Below, one piece after another: positions 8,574-16,695 of a stretch of 64,000 nt of DNA. The translations under genes and the position numbers were made by a program. Every line of letters starts with the position of its first letter. Within the stretch, counting starts at the first letter, position 1. Under the pieces are notes generated by a model. The model did no database searches, had not been told where the DNA came from, and saw nothing but the letters and a program-made list of their open reading frames with translations. The DNA is from Maridesulfovibrio sp. (lineage in GTDB: Bacteria > Desulfobacterota > Desulfovibrionia > Desulfovibrionales > Desulfovibrionaceae): contig NZ_OY762999.1 in NCBI RefSeq assembly GCF_963666665.1, positions 2,113,501-2,177,500 of the forward strand. The letters run 5' to 3'.

Positions 8574-9820
8574 TCCTTTGCCTCTTCTTGCGAAGAATTT
8601 ACGTATTCCAGAACCAGAATCTTACCCCGGCGACTACCTTCCTTGTAATAAAATCCTGCCAGATAATTATATCTTTCATTGCAAAGAGCATCAGGGCAGC
8701 GCTCCCCTGCAGCTTTTTCCAACCCTGAATTCAAATAAATAAAATAATCCTGACTACTATGGTCACTTCCCACAACCGAAGGGATGACACGCAGCCCAAA
8801 CGGATCGGCAGCCTTCCCGGCCAGACGCTTGCTTCTTTGTTTACCGGAACTATCGAGAATATAGACAGAAACAACATTATCATTCTTTTTTACCAATTCA
8901 TCAAGAATACGGTTCATATCCTCATCTCCACCCTGCTGCAAACTTGTGATGGTGCTCTTTAACAGTATATGCGAATTCTTGAAATTTTCAGAGCTCTGTG
9001 CACTCTTGTCTCTCTTCTCACCCTTCACAAACTTACTTATCCGACTGATCTTATCAGCAAAAGAATCTTCCTTGCCGTCAGCTTCGGCGCTGTCTGAATA
9101 GAAATACCCTTGTTGCATATAAAATCCGCTTTGCATTAAGGAAACGGCTTCCAGCTCAGTTTCTACTCCCTTTGCTACCGGTAAAACACCACAAAGGGAA
9201 AACAACGTCGCGATTGAAGCCAATTTCTTCTTGATTCTTTTTGATTTCTCGATTCCTCCATAAAATTTGCGATCAATTTTAACAAAATCAGGCTTAATTA
9301 TATGCAACCGATCTATGCAATCAAAAGAGGGCAGGACATTATCAACACATAATCTGTATCCTTTCTCACGGACACCCCGGATCATCTCCAGTGGTGGGTT
9401 TTCTATAAGCTGAACTGCATCCATTTCAAAAACGATCATTCTGGGGGAGTACTTATAAAGTTCAGCAAGTTGATGGGGACCACGGCCTTTATCCTCAGCA
9501 CGACAATAGACCCCGCAATTAATATTCAGGTATAGAAGCATATCGCTATATTTTTCGTACAGGGGTTTGTAGGACTCAAGACTCTTCTTAAGGCATAATT
9601 CCTCTACCTTGAGTTGTGCTTGAATAGGTAGAGAGGAGTTAAAAAGACAACCGGGAGGGGCAATGGTTTCACCCTTTTCATCAACTCCACGGGCAAAGGC
9701 CTCGAAGCCGATTACAGAGCGCGAGAGAAGAGACACAACAGGCTGGAATAAAACGGTAATACCATCTTCAGTTACAACCTTACTGATGGCTGTAATGCAA
9801 TTTTTAATATCGCTTTCCAC
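8570..9820 (-). CDS. Degenerate EAL-domain protein with YkuI_C-like tail
   Basis: The start is GTG (9818-9820) with GAGGAG seven bases upstream; 416 residues. The N-terminal EAL domain (about 20-250) keeps E40 (EAFAR), N99, E132, D160, K181 (VKID), E220 (AKGVET) and Q237. The DDFG loop, however, reads DNVL, so the second metal-binding Asp is Asn and the catalytic loop 6 is altered. The second Glu of the ELTE motif is also missing. The C-terminal part (about 280-405, FIYLNSG, AGFYY) resembles the PAS-like domain found after EAL in YkuI. It probably binds c-di-GMP or a partner rather than degrading it. Confidence 0.85.
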   Translation of the reverse strand: MESDIKNCITAISKVVTEDGITVLFQPVVSLLSRSVIGFEAFARGVDEKGETIAPPGCLFNSSLPIQAQLKVEELCLKKSLESYKPLYEKYSDMLLYLNINCGVYCRAEDKGRGPHQLAELYKYSPRMIVFEMDAVQLIENPPLEMIRGVREKGYRLCVDNVLPSFDCIDRLHIIKPDFVKIDRKFYGGIEKSKRIKKKLASIATLFSLCGVLPVAKGVETELEAVSLMQSGFYMQQGYFYSDSAEADGKEDSFADKISRISKFVKGEKRDKSAQSSENFKNSHILLKSTITSLQQGGDEDMNRILDELVKKNDNVVSVYILDSSGKQRSKRLAGKAADPFGLRVIPSVVGSDHSSQDYFIYLNSGLEKAAGERCPDALCNERYNYLAGFYYKEGSRRGKILVLEYVNSSQEEAKD

Positions 9821-9845
9821 GCTATACTCCTCTGATTTTAAGCAG

Positions 9846-9854
9846 AGTATAGCA
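9846..9854 (-). promoter_or_regulatory. Extended -10 promoter of the EAL gene
   Basis: The minus strand reads TGCTATACT, an extended -10 element, about 26 bases upstream of the GTG start. The leader would be only about 20 bases and would hold the GAGGAG ribosome site. No good -35 is visible. Confidence 0.4.
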
Positions 9855-9888
9855 CGATATGACTAACATATAACACCATATTTTTTGA

Positions 9889-9925
9889 TAAAAAAAAAGG
9901 CTTCCCCATTGGAGAAGCCTTTAAA
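9889..9925 (-). terminator. Intrinsic terminator after hypE
   Basis: The minus strand forms AAGGCTTCTCC/GGGGAAGCCTT with loop AAT(T/G) followed by a run of T. It is placed 20 bases after the hypE stop. Confidence 0.85.
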
Positions 9926-9944
9926 TTTCCGATCAATAATTTGT

Positions 9945-10952
9945 TTAACAAATGCGGGGCAACTGCTCTCCTTCCAACATATTGAGCAGCCTCTTGCCTC
10001 CGAGCGGGGTAATAAGAACAACCTTGCCCGGATTAGCATCTGTGATGGTGCCGACCTGACAGGCATTCTTGCCCAATTCATCTGCACGCATAATTTCAAG
10101 GGCCTGCTCAGCATATTCCTGCGGCAAAATACACAAGAATTTACCTTCATTGGCAAGATACAGAGGATCAAGCCCAAGGAAAGAACAACCGCCAGCAACT
10201 TCGGGGAGGACCGGAATAGTTGACTCTTCCAGCTCACAACATACGTTTGAAGAAACGGTTATTTCATTCAATGTGGTAGCCAATCCGCCACGGGTAGGAT
10301 CACGCAGAACATGAATATCCGGGATTTCCTGCACCAGTTTGACTAAAAGATGATTCAAAGCAGCGCTGTCACTCTTTACATTGGATTCAAGGGAAAGGCC
10401 TTCACGGGTACCGAGAATGGTCAGTCCGTGATCCCCCATGGTTCCGCTGACAAGTACTGCATCGCCAACCGCAGCGCGGTCTCCGCTGGGAGCAGGATCA
10501 GCAATAATTTCGCCGACTCCGGTAGTATTGATAAAAATCTTATCGACCATACCCTTAGGCACAACCTTGGTGTCGCCGGTAACAATATTGACACCGGCAT
10601 GCCTGCAGGCTTCACCCATTGATTTTACGATTTTTTCCAGATCATCCATGGGCAGACCTTCTTCAATAATATAAGCGCAAGTCATGTAGCGGGGAATTGC
10701 ACCGAGCATAGCCACATCATTAACTGTTCCATGAACAGCCAGAGAACCGATATCTCCGCCGGGAAAAAAGATCGGATCAACGGTGAAGCTGTCAGTACTC
10801 ATTGAAATCTGCCCTTTCAAGGTCAAGGTGGCAGCATCATTAAGCCTGTCCAGTTCATCATTGGCAAAATGCTTGAGAAAAAGTTCGGAAATAAGCCTTT
10901 GGGAAGCCCTTCCGCCGGAACCGTAATCGAGTAAAACTTTATCTGAGGACAT
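9945..10952 (-). CDS. hypE: Hydrogenase maturation protein HypE
   Basis: The 335-residue protein belongs to the PurM-like AIR synthase family (DYGSGGRASQRLI, STDSFTVDP, HGTVNDVAMLGA, DPTRGGLATTLNE). It ends with PRIC, whose terminal Cys receives the carbamoyl group from HypF and is dehydrated to thiocyanate. HypE then passes cyanide to the iron held by HypC-HypD for the [NiFe] centre. The ATG lies one base after the hypD stop, so the two are cotranscribed. HypF is 24 kb away, and hypC and hypA/B are not in the window. Confidence 0.97.
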   Translation of the reverse strand: MSSDKVLLDYGSGGRASQRLISELFLKHFANDELDRLNDAATLTLKGQISMSTDSFTVDPIFFPGGDIGSLAVHGTVNDVAMLGAIPRYMTCAYIIEEGLPMDDLEKIVKSMGEACRHAGVNIVTGDTKVVPKGMVDKIFINTTGVGEIIADPAPSGDRAAVGDAVLVSGTMGDHGLTILGTREGLSLESNVKSDSAALNHLLVKLVQEIPDIHVLRDPTRGGLATTLNEITVSSNVCCELEESTIPVLPEVAGGCSFLGLDPLYLANEGKFLCILPQEYAEQALEIMRADELGKNACQVGTITDANPGKVVLITPLGGKRLLNMLEGEQLPRIC

Positions 10953-10953
10953 A

Positions 10954-12048
10954 TTAATCTACTTTGTATTTGAAGTAAGCGGCACAGCTGCCTTCAGTTG
11001 AAACCATACAGGGGCCTACCGGTTTGGCGGGAGTACAAACTTTCCCGAACAGAGGACATTTCTCAGGAGTCATCTTACCCTTCAAAACTTCCCCGCATTT
11101 ACAACCCTTAAGCGGAGGACATTCACCTATACTGAGATCGAAAATCTTCTTGGCATCATATTTTTCATACTCTGCCCTGAACTCTAGTCCGCTTCCGGGA
11201 ATCATTCCAATACCGCGCCAAAGGGCATCAGATTCCTCAAAAACCTGATACATAACTTCGACAGCCTTAGGGTTGCCGTTCTCGGAAACACCGCGAACAT
11301 ACTGATTCTGAATAGGCGGATTCTCTTGTCTGGAGGCCCGGACCATCATCAATAATGCCTGCAGGATATCGACAGGATCGAAACCGGTTACTACAGAAGG
11401 TTTGCCGTATTTTTCTCCGATAAAATCATAGGGATGAATTCCGATAACAGTAGAAACATGACCGGGCAGAATAAATCCGTCGATACGTGTTTCCGGATCG
11501 GAGATAAGAACATCCAGCGCAGGCGGAACCAGCTTATGGAAAGAAAGTACTTTAAAATTTTCAAGTCCCTGCTGTTGGGCCATGAGCACCGTGGCAGCAA
11601 TGGTCGGAGCTGTTGTTTCAAAACCAACACCCAGAAAAACAACAGTACTGTCAGGATTATTCCGCGCAAGCTCCAAGGCATCAAAAGGAGAATAAATAAT
11701 CTCCACCCGTGCTCCATCTGCCTGAGCATTCTTCAAACAGTGTCCTTTGTCGCCGGGAACTTTAATCAGATCGCCGAAAGTGGCAACAATAACCCCCTCC
11801 TTCCCTGCGAGGTCCAGAAAAGCATTTACCTCGGATTCATGCGTCACACATACAGGACAGCCGGGACCACTGAGGTGGACAACCTCTTTCGGCAGAACCG
11901 AATGCAGCCCGCTGCGAAAAATGGAAACAGTATGTGTCCCGCAGACCTCCATGAACCGTATCTCCCCATCCAGCTCGTCCCGCAAACAAGCCAGAAGTTC
12001 CTTGCACAGTTCAGGGTCGTTAAATTTATCCAAAATCTCAAGCGACAA
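10954..12048 (-). CDS. hypD: Hydrogenase maturation protein HypD
   Basis: The 364-residue protein has HypD motifs FMEVCGTHT, LSGPGCPVCVT, FHKLVPPAL and a C-terminal Cys cluster (KGCKCGEVL, ECPLF-type, KPVGPCMVS) that binds the [4Fe-4S] cluster. With HypC it carries the iron on which CN and CO ligands are built. The start appears to be TTG at 12046-12048 after a GGGGG tract; no in-frame ATG or GTG fits better. hypE follows after one base. Confidence 0.95.
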   Translation of the reverse strand: MSLEILDKFNDPELCKELLACLRDELDGEIRFMEVCGTHTVSIFRSGLHSVLPKEVVHLSGPGCPVCVTHESEVNAFLDLAGKEGVIVATFGDLIKVPGDKGHCLKNAQADGARVEIIYSPFDALELARNNPDSTVVFLGVGFETTAPTIAATVLMAQQQGLENFKVLSFHKLVPPALDVLISDPETRIDGFILPGHVSTVIGIHPYDFIGEKYGKPSVVTGFDPVDILQALLMMVRASRQENPPIQNQYVRGVSENGNPKAVEVMYQVFEESDALWRGIGMIPGSGLEFRAEYEKYDAKKIFDLSIGECPPLKGCKCGEVLKGKMTPEKCPLFGKVCTPAKPVGPCMVSTEGSCAAYFKYKVD

Positions 12049-12080
12049 GGAGCACCCCCAAAGTTAACATTTCCACAAAC

Positions 12081-12111
12081 AGGTTATACTTTCAACACAC
12101 AGATATAACCT
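12081..12111. promoter_or_regulatory. Inverted repeat upstream of hypD (possible operator)
   Basis: AGGTTATA (12081-12088) and TATAACCT (12104-12111) are perfect 8-bp arms separated by 15 bp. The repeat is 33 bases upstream of the hypD start and downstream of a candidate -10. It could be a repressor site or an mRNA stem. Confidence 0.45.
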
Positions 12112-12136
12112 TGTTATTCATAAAGCTTTTGTTCTC

Positions 12137-12163
12137 ATTATACCCATTCACGTTTACTAACAA
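12137..12163 (-). promoter_or_regulatory. Candidate hypDE promoter
   Basis: The minus strand holds a perfect TATAAT (12137-12142). A TTGTTA (12158-12163) lies 15 bp upstream, a short spacing. The inverted repeat at 12081-12111 would lie in the early transcribed region. Confidence 0.4.
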
Positions 12164-12191
12164 GCCTGTTGCTGCGGATATTTCAAGCTGC

Positions 12192-12224
12192 AAAAAAAGG
12201 CTCCGCCAAATACGACGGAGCCTT
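12192..12224 (-). terminator. Terminator after the lone receiver gene
   Basis: The stem AAGGCTCCG(T/C)C/GGCGGAGCCTT is followed by seven T on the minus strand, 28 bases past the stop of the receiver gene at 12253. Confidence 0.85.
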
Positions 12225-12252
12225 AATAAAATCGAAACGCTGTAGCTGAAGG

Positions 12253-12618
12253 CTATTTCAGGCAACGGTTAATAACTTCGTTAAATTCTTCTTTATCAAT
12301 CGGTTTGGGCAGAAAATATGTCGCCCCTAGTGCCAATAAATTTGAAATATCCGATACCCCGACAACAGCTGACATAATCACAATAGGCAAATCCATAAAC
12401 TGAGAATCACCTCTAAGGGTCTGCACCAGCTGACGTCCATCCATTTCCGGCATCATTATGTCTGTGACCAGCACATCGAAATGGTTTTCTGCTTTCAATG
12501 CTTCATAAGCATGTTTACCGTGAGGGCTGACAAAAGCAATATGTCCTAGATCAGAAACAAATCTAGCGGCAAGCTTCTGAGAGATTTTATCGTCTTCGGC
12601 AATCAATATTTTATACAT
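12253..12618 (-). CDS. Single-domain response regulator
   Basis: The 121-residue protein is only a receiver domain: acidic pair AEDD at the start, phospho-acceptor Asp in VTDIMMPEMDG, conserved Ser in VIMSA and Lys in LPKPID. There is no output domain. The ATG has GAGGGG upstream. It is divergent from the second cheV and has its own terminator. It may work as a CheY-like or relay protein; its kinase cannot be told from the sequence. Confidence 0.9.
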   Translation of the reverse strand: MYKILIAEDDKISQKLAARFVSDLGHIAFVSPHGKHAYEALKAENHFDVLVTDIMMPEMDGRQLVQTLRGDSQFMDLPIVIMSAVVGVSDISNLLALGATYFLPKPIDKEEFNEVINRCLK

Positions 12619-12809
12619 GAACCCCTCTTCATTTTATTTATCGATTCTGTAATGCCTAAGCCAAATGAGCAGTATTTGTAAAGAACTATCCAATATCAAA
12701 AAGAAATGCATTCCATTCAAAATTTATGGACCTGAACTTTCTAATATTGTAACTTACTAAAATAAGAACTTAAACATCTTTAATATAATTTTTTTCAGGA
12801 GCCACTATC

Positions 12810-13760
12810 ATGGCAAAGACAGAAATCCTGCTCGAAACCGGCACCAACGAACTTGAAATCCTTGAATTTTATATCGACCTACCCGCATCTGATGATGGAC
12901 CGGAAGAAAGATGCCATTTCGGGGTCAACGTTGCCAAAGTCATGCAGGTAATTGAAAGCCCGGACTTAGAACATCCTGAGTCGGCTGAGCATCCTTGCTT
13001 TATGGGAACAATTCCCCTGCGTAATCATATTCTCCCTGTACTGGACCTTGCAGTATGGCTGGGAATGGAGCGCAAAAAGCAAAAATACGACATCGTTATC
13101 GTGACCGAATTCAGCCAGACCGTATCTGGTTTTCAGGTCAGCGGTGTTACCGAGATCCATCGTGTCGGCTGGCAACAGGTCCTTTCGCCTGACAAATTCA
13201 TGAGCAGTTACGATGACAGCTGCATTGTCGGAATAGTTGAACGCGAAGATCGTTTCATCCAATTACTGGACCTCGAATCCATACTGGCAGACCTTGACCC
13301 CACTCTCGGCGGTGATTTTGATGCACCTTCGGCTGTTGCCACTGAAGCATACAATGCTTTGGTCTGCGACGACTCTCCAACTATCCGGGCCATGCTCGAC
13401 AAGAGCCTTGAAAAGGCCAACTTCAGGCATACCATCGTTCATAATGGCGAAGAAGCAAGGAACACCCTGCAAAACATCAAACTTCTTGCCAAACAGGAAA
13501 ATCGGCCAATCAAAGATTACGTTGAAATAGTAATCTCCGACATTGAGATGCCGCTTATGGATGGGTTCAGCCTTACCAAATGGATAAGGGATGATCAGGA
13601 TCTTAAAGATCTCCCCATTATTCTCTATTCCTCCATCATCACTAAAGAACTCCGCCACAAAGGAGACTCAGTCGGTGCTGATGAACAGATTTCAAAACCG
13701 GACCTGCATTTACTGCCGGAAAAAGCAATCAAGCTGATTGAAACTCGTAAGCCCCATTAA
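12810..13760 (+). CDS. cheV: Chemotaxis protein CheV (CheW-receiver), copy 2
   Basis: The 316-residue protein has the same layout as the copy at 5836: CheW domain (GVNVAKVMQVIE, IPLRNHILPVLDL) and receiver (CDDSPT, VISDIEMPLMDG, ISKPDL). Both start with nearly the same ETGTNELEI-type segment and end with the same RHKGDSVGAD-type segment, so they are paralogues. CAGGAG precedes the ATG. It is a single gene closed by a terminator. Confidence 0.94.
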   Translation: MAKTEILLETGTNELEILEFYIDLPASDDGPEERCHFGVNVAKVMQVIESPDLEHPESAEHPCFMGTIPLRNHILPVLDLAVWLGMERKKQKYDIVIVTEFSQTVSGFQVSGVTEIHRVGWQQVLSPDKFMSSYDDSCIVGIVEREDRFIQLLDLESILADLDPTLGGDFDAPSAVATEAYNALVCDDSPTIRAMLDKSLEKANFRHTIVHNGEEARNTLQNIKLLAKQENRPIKDYVEIVISDIEMPLMDGFSLTKWIRDDQDLKDLPIILYSSIITKELRHKGDSVGADEQISKPDLHLLPEKAIKLIETRKPH

Positions 13761-13790
13761 TCATCCCGTTCTCTTCAAAACACAAACATT

Positions 13791-13820
13791 AACGGTTCGC
13801 AGCAATGTGAACCGTTTTTT
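13791..13820 (+). terminator. Terminator of cheV copy 2
   Basis: AACGGTTC/GAACCGTT with a 10-base loop and a run of T follows, 30 bases after the cheV stop. Confidence 0.8.
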
Positions 13821-13906
13821 GTTGCATGAATCCGAATGTGACAATATCTTCCCATTTCGAAATGATATTCAATTAAAAATTTATCCCCCTTACAGAGGAG
13901 AATTAT

Positions 13907-14233
13907 ATGGAAGATGTAAGAGTTTACGGAGATGTCCATGGCTTATCCGAAAAAGATTTCGAGGATATAAAAATGGAACTGCCGTTTGAAAAAATTGTTT
14001 ACAAGGACAAAGTTTTGAACGTCGATTACGAAGGACATTACATCGATATCGACGACTTTCTTGAAGAGATGGTAAAACGATTGCCGCCGGAAGGATGGGC
14101 AAAAGTAGATTTCATCGACCATGTAGAATGGCAATTGATCCGCTACGAAATCGAGAACAACATAATGACCTCACGTATCGTCAATGTGGACGCGGTTCTT
14201 GAACCGACAAAGAATGAAGCAGGTCAGAGATAA
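13907..14233 (+). CDS. Hypothetical protein, 108 residues
   Basis: The protein is small, acidic and soluble, without signal peptide or membrane helix. It has a motif-poor sequence with VNVDYEGHYIDIDDFLEEM in the middle. A clear ribosome site (AGAGGAG) lies before the ATG and an intrinsic terminator follows, so it is a real single gene. The family was not recognised. Confidence 0.75.
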   Translation: MEDVRVYGDVHGLSEKDFEDIKMELPFEKIVYKDKVLNVDYEGHYIDIDDFLEEMVKRLPPEGWAKVDFIDHVEWQLIRYEIENNIMTSRIVNVDAVLEPTKNEAGQR

Positions 14234-14243
14234 ATGAGTAAAA

Positions 14244-14283
14244 AAGCCCGTCTGTTCATCAACAGACGGGCTTAAATTTTTTT
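14244..14283 (+). terminator. Bidirectional terminator
   Basis: A perfect 13-bp stem (AAGCCCGTCTGTT and its complement, loop CATC) with a T-run on the plus strand and an A-run before it. It serves the gene at 13907 and the convergent cold-shock gene. Confidence 0.9.
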
Positions 14284-14297
14284 GTACTTTCTGAAAA

Positions 14298-14507
14298 CTA
14301 ATAATTAATAATTCGAACAGCAGCAGCCTTGGGCGCCGTGTCTTCGTCTATCACTTCAAAGACGACTTTTTCCCCTACGTTCAAAGTCTTGAATCCATCA
14401 CGAAGCACTTCGGAATAATGGACATAGATATCCCTTCCGGCCTCATCAACTATAAAGCCGAATCCCTTGATATCGTTGAACCAGCTGACTACCCCTTTTA
14501 CACTCAT
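14298..14507 (-). CDS. Cold-shock-domain protein
   Basis: The 69-residue protein is a single cold-shock domain. RNP1 is KGFGFI and RNP2 is DIYVHYS, with the usual WFN start. Such proteins bind single-stranded RNA and melt structure. The canonical FVHF of RNP2 is changed to YVHY. It lies 44 bases downstream of infA in the same direction, so the two may share a message. Confidence 0.92.
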   Translation of the reverse strand: MSVKGVVSWFNDIKGFGFIVDEAGRDIYVHYSEVLRDGFKTLNVGEKVVFEVIDEDTAPKAAAVRIINY

Positions 14508-14551
14508 AAAGACCTCATCAATCGGATCAAGACTGAAAGATGCTGCAAAAA

Positions 14552-14770
14552 TTATTTCATACGGAAAGTGATCCGCCCTCGGGTCAGATCATATGGCGAA
14601 AGTTCAACCTTGACTTTGTCACCCGGCAGGATGCGGATGTAATGCTTACGCATTTTGCCGGAAATATGTCCCAGGATAATATGCCCATTCTCAAGCTCAA
14701 CCTTGAACATAGCATTGGGCAAAGCTTCCTGAACAATACCCTCTACCTCAATACCTTCTTCTTTAGCCAT
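14552..14770 (-). CDS. infA: Translation initiation factor IF-1
   Basis: The start at MAKEEGIEVEG (14768-14770) gives 72 residues, the usual IF-1 length, and has GGAGG six bases upstream; a start seven codons earlier lacks this. The protein is one OB fold with GHISGKMRKHYIRILPGD and ending RITFRMK. IF-1 blocks the ribosomal A site during initiation. Confidence 0.96.
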   Translation of the reverse strand: MAKEEGIEVEGIVQEALPNAMFKVELENGHIILGHISGKMRKHYIRILPGDKVKVELSPYDLTRGRITFRMK

Positions 14771-14887
14771 GGCTTCCTCCGTCGCCAACAACTACTCATG
14801 GGAAATTAGTACTGTTGTTGTAATAACTTTTTTACTAATCTACAGGTATTAATGCAATAAAAAAGATCTTCACAGGCAGGACCGACA

Positions 14888-16531
14888 CTAAACTTTATGA
14901 CCGAGCCTGTCGATGGCATTAAGAATTTCTTCCACCAGACCATTCAAGGAACGCCGGTCCACAGCACTGGACGGAATACCCTGCGGGTAAGTGTTGAGCA
15001 TCAGCTCGCGCTGCTCCTCATTCAGCTTATCCCACTTGTTAAGCACGAGTATTGTCACCACCTCATTGAGATTCATATCGGCAGTGATATTGTTTACCGC
15101 AGCGATCTGCTCATCCACTTCCGGATGCGATGAATCGCAAACGTGAAGCAATACGTCAGCAGCTTCCAACTCCTCAAGAGTCGCCCGGAAGGCTTCCTTC
15201 AATTCCTTTGGCAATTGACGGATAAATCCTACTGTATCGGTAAGAATAAGTTCCTGCTCACGCGGAAAACGGATACGCCTGCTGGTGGGATCAAGGGTCG
15301 CAAAGAGCTTGTCTTCGGCCAGTACTCCGCTATTGGTCAGAGTATTGAGCAAGGTGGATTTACCGGCGTTGGTATAACCGACCAATGATACAACCGGAAC
15401 CCCTGCACGAGCACGACGTTCACGGGTGAATCCACGCTGCTGGCTGACTTTTTTGAGTTCATTGCCAAGCTTGGTCAGTTTGTCCTTGATACGGCGACGG
15501 TCGATCTCCAGCTTTGTTTCACCGGGTCCACGTCCACCGATGCCCCCCATAAGTCTGGACATAGCCCGGTTCTTACCCACAAGGCGGGGCATGGTATACT
15601 TCAGCTGAGCCATTTCCACCTGCAGTTTACCCGCGCGTGTTGTGGCATGCTGGGCAAAAATATCCAGAATCAACTGCGTACGGTCAAGAATCTTCCGCTC
15701 AGTCAGTTTGGCAAGGTTACGCATCTGGGCGGCAGAAAGTTCCTGATCAAAAAGGATCACTTCCGCGTCCGCCTGCAAGGCTATGACTTCAAGTTCAGCC
15801 AGCTTACCTTTACCCATAATAAATTTAGGATTGAGCGTCCGGATGCGCTGTACCAACCGACCCTCGACCTTCAGCCCGGCGGTATCGGCAAGATCTTCCA
15901 GCTCATCAAGGGAGCGTTCCTGTACGGATTTTGGATCCTGTGAAACACTGACCACGATGGCCCGCTCACGCTTGTCCGTGGTGTCACGGGTACGGTCTGC
16001 ACGGCGGAATTCATCTTCCAGAGCTTTGATCTGGGCCGGGAGGTCCATTTCCGCACGGTCCCAGCGTACAGGAGGCAGCTGCTCATACGGTTTAGAACCG
16101 GCTCCGGGAGGAAGCAGATATGCATACTGTACGAAATCAGGCTCTCCATGGGGATCGGAAGCTATGACACTGACGCTGTCCAGACGCAGGAAAACCATAT
16201 CCATGAGGTCTTCCTCGGACAGGTTTTCCCCGGAAATATGTGTATGCAGGAGCCTCAAACCGCGCAAACGCCCCTCGGCCTGACGGGCTCTAGGCAATTC
16301 GGGAATATAAATAGAACCCGGATCACCGACCAGAATCATTTCCGGCTTACCCTGTCTGTTGACCAACAGACCGATCTGACGTCCTATTTCATGACTGAGA
16401 AAAGAGAGCTCGCGAGCCTGCTCGTTGGTGAACCCGTTGGGGTCATTGTAACGACGGTCCGCAAGACGGTTGATACGTTTCAACTCGCTGGGCTTAAGGC
16501 CCTGAGTGTTACCTTTGGCTTTAAGAGCTAT
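14888..16531 (-). CDS. hflX: Ribosome-associated GTPase HflX, long form
   Basis: The protein has an N-terminal extension of about 190 residues, then the HflX domain (NPKFIMGKGKLAEL, GGIGGRGPGETKLE) and a G domain with GYTNAGKST, DTVGF and NKWD. HflX splits stalled ribosomes. A TTG at 16481-16483 is possible, but reading continues upstream through KGNTQGLKPSELKR, which I recall as conserved in long HflX proteins. No ATG, GTG or TTG exists between the upstream stop and that TTG. The best fit is an ATA at 16529-16531 with GGAG seven bases before it, giving 547 residues. The start is therefore uncertain. Confidence 0.9.
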   Translation of the reverse strand: MALKAKGNTQGLKPSELKRINRLADRRYNDPNGFTNEQARELSFLSHEIGRQIGLLVNRQGKPEMILVGDPGSIYIPELPRARQAEGRLRGLRLLHTHISGENLSEEDLMDMVFLRLDSVSVIASDPHGEPDFVQYAYLLPPGAGSKPYEQLPPVRWDRAEMDLPAQIKALEDEFRRADRTRDTTDKRERAIVVSVSQDPKSVQERSLDELEDLADTAGLKVEGRLVQRIRTLNPKFIMGKGKLAELEVIALQADAEVILFDQELSAAQMRNLAKLTERKILDRTQLILDIFAQHATTRAGKLQVEMAQLKYTMPRLVGKNRAMSRLMGGIGGRGPGETKLEIDRRRIKDKLTKLGNELKKVSQQRGFTRERRARAGVPVVSLVGYTNAGKSTLLNTLTNSGVLAEDKLFATLDPTSRRIRFPREQELILTDTVGFIRQLPKELKEAFRATLEELEAADVLLHVCDSSHPEVDEQIAAVNNITADMNLNEVVTILVLNKWDKLNEEQRELMLNTYPQGIPSSAVDRRSLNGLVEEILNAIDRLGHKV

Positions 16532-16578
16532 GGTAGTTCTCCATTTATTCGCTAGACGCGTTGAAGAATTAAATTGTG

Positions 16579-16607
16579 TTCGCCTCCGACGGATTAAAAC
16601 CTTTTAT
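16579..16607 (+). repeat. Dispersed intergenic element, copy 1
   Basis: A 29-base segment starting TTCGCCTCCGACGG and ending CCTTTTAT matches 25 of 29 positions of the segment at 34996-35024, in the same orientation. Weaker similarity continues for about 20 bases on the right. Both copies lie between genes. Confidence 0.6.
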
Positions 16608-16655
16608 CAGGCTTCACCGCTCCAAAGGCTGGATCATCTTACACTACAACAACAG

Positions 16656-16687
16656 AAAACGGGATGCCATAAAAATGACATCCCGCT
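16656..16687 (-). terminator. Intrinsic terminator after purH
   Basis: The minus strand reads CGGGATGTCAT, a short loop, ATGGCATCCCG and then TTTTCTGTTGTTG. It begins eight bases past the purH stop. Confidence 0.75.
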
Positions 16688-16695
16688 ATTGAAAA

